Shown: positions 5,324 through 5,884 of the stretch, in pieces
How the letters are laid out: every line of letters starts with the position of its first letter
Position numbering within the stretch: position 1 is the stretch's first letter
Assembly (NCBI GenBank): GCA_002409375.1
Contig: DHNF01000035.1
Span: 6,686 to 12,569 of the forward strand
Origin: Ruminococcaceae bacterium UBA5423
GTDB taxonomy: Bacteria; Bacillota; Clostridia; Oscillospirales; Acutalibacteraceae
Direction of reading: 5' to 3'
Length of the DNA: 5,884 nucleotides
The notes under the pieces: model-generated
The model's input: the letters and a program-made list of their open reading frames with translations, nothing else
Database searches by the model: none
Told to the model about the DNA's origin: nothing
Position numbers and translations under genes: made by a program

Positions 5324-5884
5324 CCACCTTTATCCAAAAATAAAGCTGTCGATACGGTGTTTTAAATTCATTATCTTTGTATAATACAAAATCGACTTTT
5401 ACGGCATCTTTTGGGGTGTTAGATATGATAGATATAACATCATCCCATTTTTCAAGGTGATTTAAAGAAATATTTTTAGTTTGAGTTATGCTGCCATCAA
5501 TTTTGATGACAATTTTATAATCGGTTTTTTTGTTTTCATTGTTTTCAACATTTAATTTTACAAATTCGGCTTTTCCTGTTGTTAATATTTTAGGATAGCC
5601 TGATGCCGTGCCGTCCTGCCCTGTTATGTAAAACTGCGTAAAGCAGTCACTTTTATTTGGCGCAAATATTATGCATATCAAAGTGATGAGTATTGTAAAA
5701 CAAACAAATAACATTAAAGAATTCATAATTCTATTTTTTTTAAACTCCTGTTTTAAAATTGACTGAATCGAAAATCTTTGTTTCGCCGGCAGCTTTTTTC
5801 TTATTAACCAACCTAACACAATAAAGATTATATTAAAAACCGTTAATGAAATCATCATCGGCAGTAGTGTGATACCCCACGGAA
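5316..5884 (-). CDS. DUF1616 family membrane protein, C-terminal part (5' end outside window)
   Basis: The frame stays open to the window edge: before the first ATG (5858) it reads PWGITLLP with no stop and no ribosome binding site, so the true start lies beyond base 5884. The visible 189 residues hold a membrane helix across that junction (about 5880-5805), a basic loop with RKKLPAKQR, a second helix (about 5720-5660, SLMLFVCFTILITLICIIFAP), then an extracytoplasmic beta-rich domain of about 120 residues. The domain shows the DUF1616 pattern as I remember it: FTQFYITG, a YPKILTTGK turn, KTDYKIVIKIDG, KVDFVLYK, and a terminal PYRQLYFWIKV. DUF1616 proteins are mostly described from archaea and have no established function; complete ones have a longer membrane part upstream. 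The stop overlaps the CPBP start by 8 bases, which places both in one operon. DUF1616 is recognised from motif memory only. Confidence 0.75.
   Translation of the reverse strand, partial: PWGITLLPMMISLTVFNIIFIVLGWLIRKKLPAKQRFSIQSILKQEFKKNRIMNSLMLFVCFTILITLICIIFAPNKSDCFTQFYITGQDGTASGYPKILTTGKAEFVKLNVENNENKKTDYKIVIKIDGSITQTKNISLNHLEKWDDVISIISNTPKDAVKVDFVLYKDNEFKTPYRQLYFWIKVGD

Noticed and set aside
5142..5384. Plus-strand open frame of 80 codons.
   Set aside because: It is antisense to the overlap of the CPBP and DUF1616 genes, both supported by family motifs.
5856..5858. ATG 5858 as the real start of the DUF1616 gene.
   Set aside because: The frame continues upstream to the window edge within what looks like the same membrane helix, and there is no ribosome binding site before the ATG.

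Overview
The window looks like a chromosomal piece of a low-GC Gram-positive bacterium, most likely a Clostridia-type Firmicute. The reasons are AT-rich DNA, purine-rich Shine-Dalgarno sites such as GAGGAGGTT, two GTG starts, a two-HMA-domain CopA of Firmicute type, and an ECF sigma/membrane anti-sigma pair of a kind common in that group. No marker in the window fixes the genus. There are no RNA genes, insertion sequences or CRISPR arrays.

Left half, plus strand (69-2519): one complete gene for a Cu(+)-exporting P1B-type ATPase (copA), with two closely similar N-terminal copper-binding domains and all catalytic motifs intact. No csoR, copY or copZ partner is visible, although only 68 bases lie upstream of it. 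A 185-base gap (2520-2704) separates it from the convergent minus-strand genes. The gap holds a GC-richer stretch of unknown origin and a candidate terminator hairpin near 2649-2693.

Middle, minus strand (4083 down to 2705): a two-gene operon of an ECF-type sigma factor (GTG start, strong RBS) and a single-pass membrane protein whose start overlaps the sigma stop by one base (TAATG). The second protein is best read as its anti-sigma factor: a short cytoplasmic head, one membrane helix, a Ser/Thr-rich stalk and an extracytoplasmic domain resembling DUF4367. The signal is unknown. The 167-base gap upstream of the sigma gene contains a weak sigma-A-like promoter and a perfect 12-bp inverted repeat.

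Right part, minus strand (window edge down to 4251): three tightly packed membrane-protein genes read as one operon whose start lies outside the window. They are the C-terminal part of a DUF1616 protein (5' end cut off by the window), a CPBP/Abi-family intramembrane protease homologue that overlaps it by 8 bases and has lost the second-motif histidine, and an unrecognised 86-residue protein with two predicted membrane helices. The packing suggests a joint role at the membrane, but the substrate and pathway cannot be read from the sequence. This last operon is the least explained part of the window.
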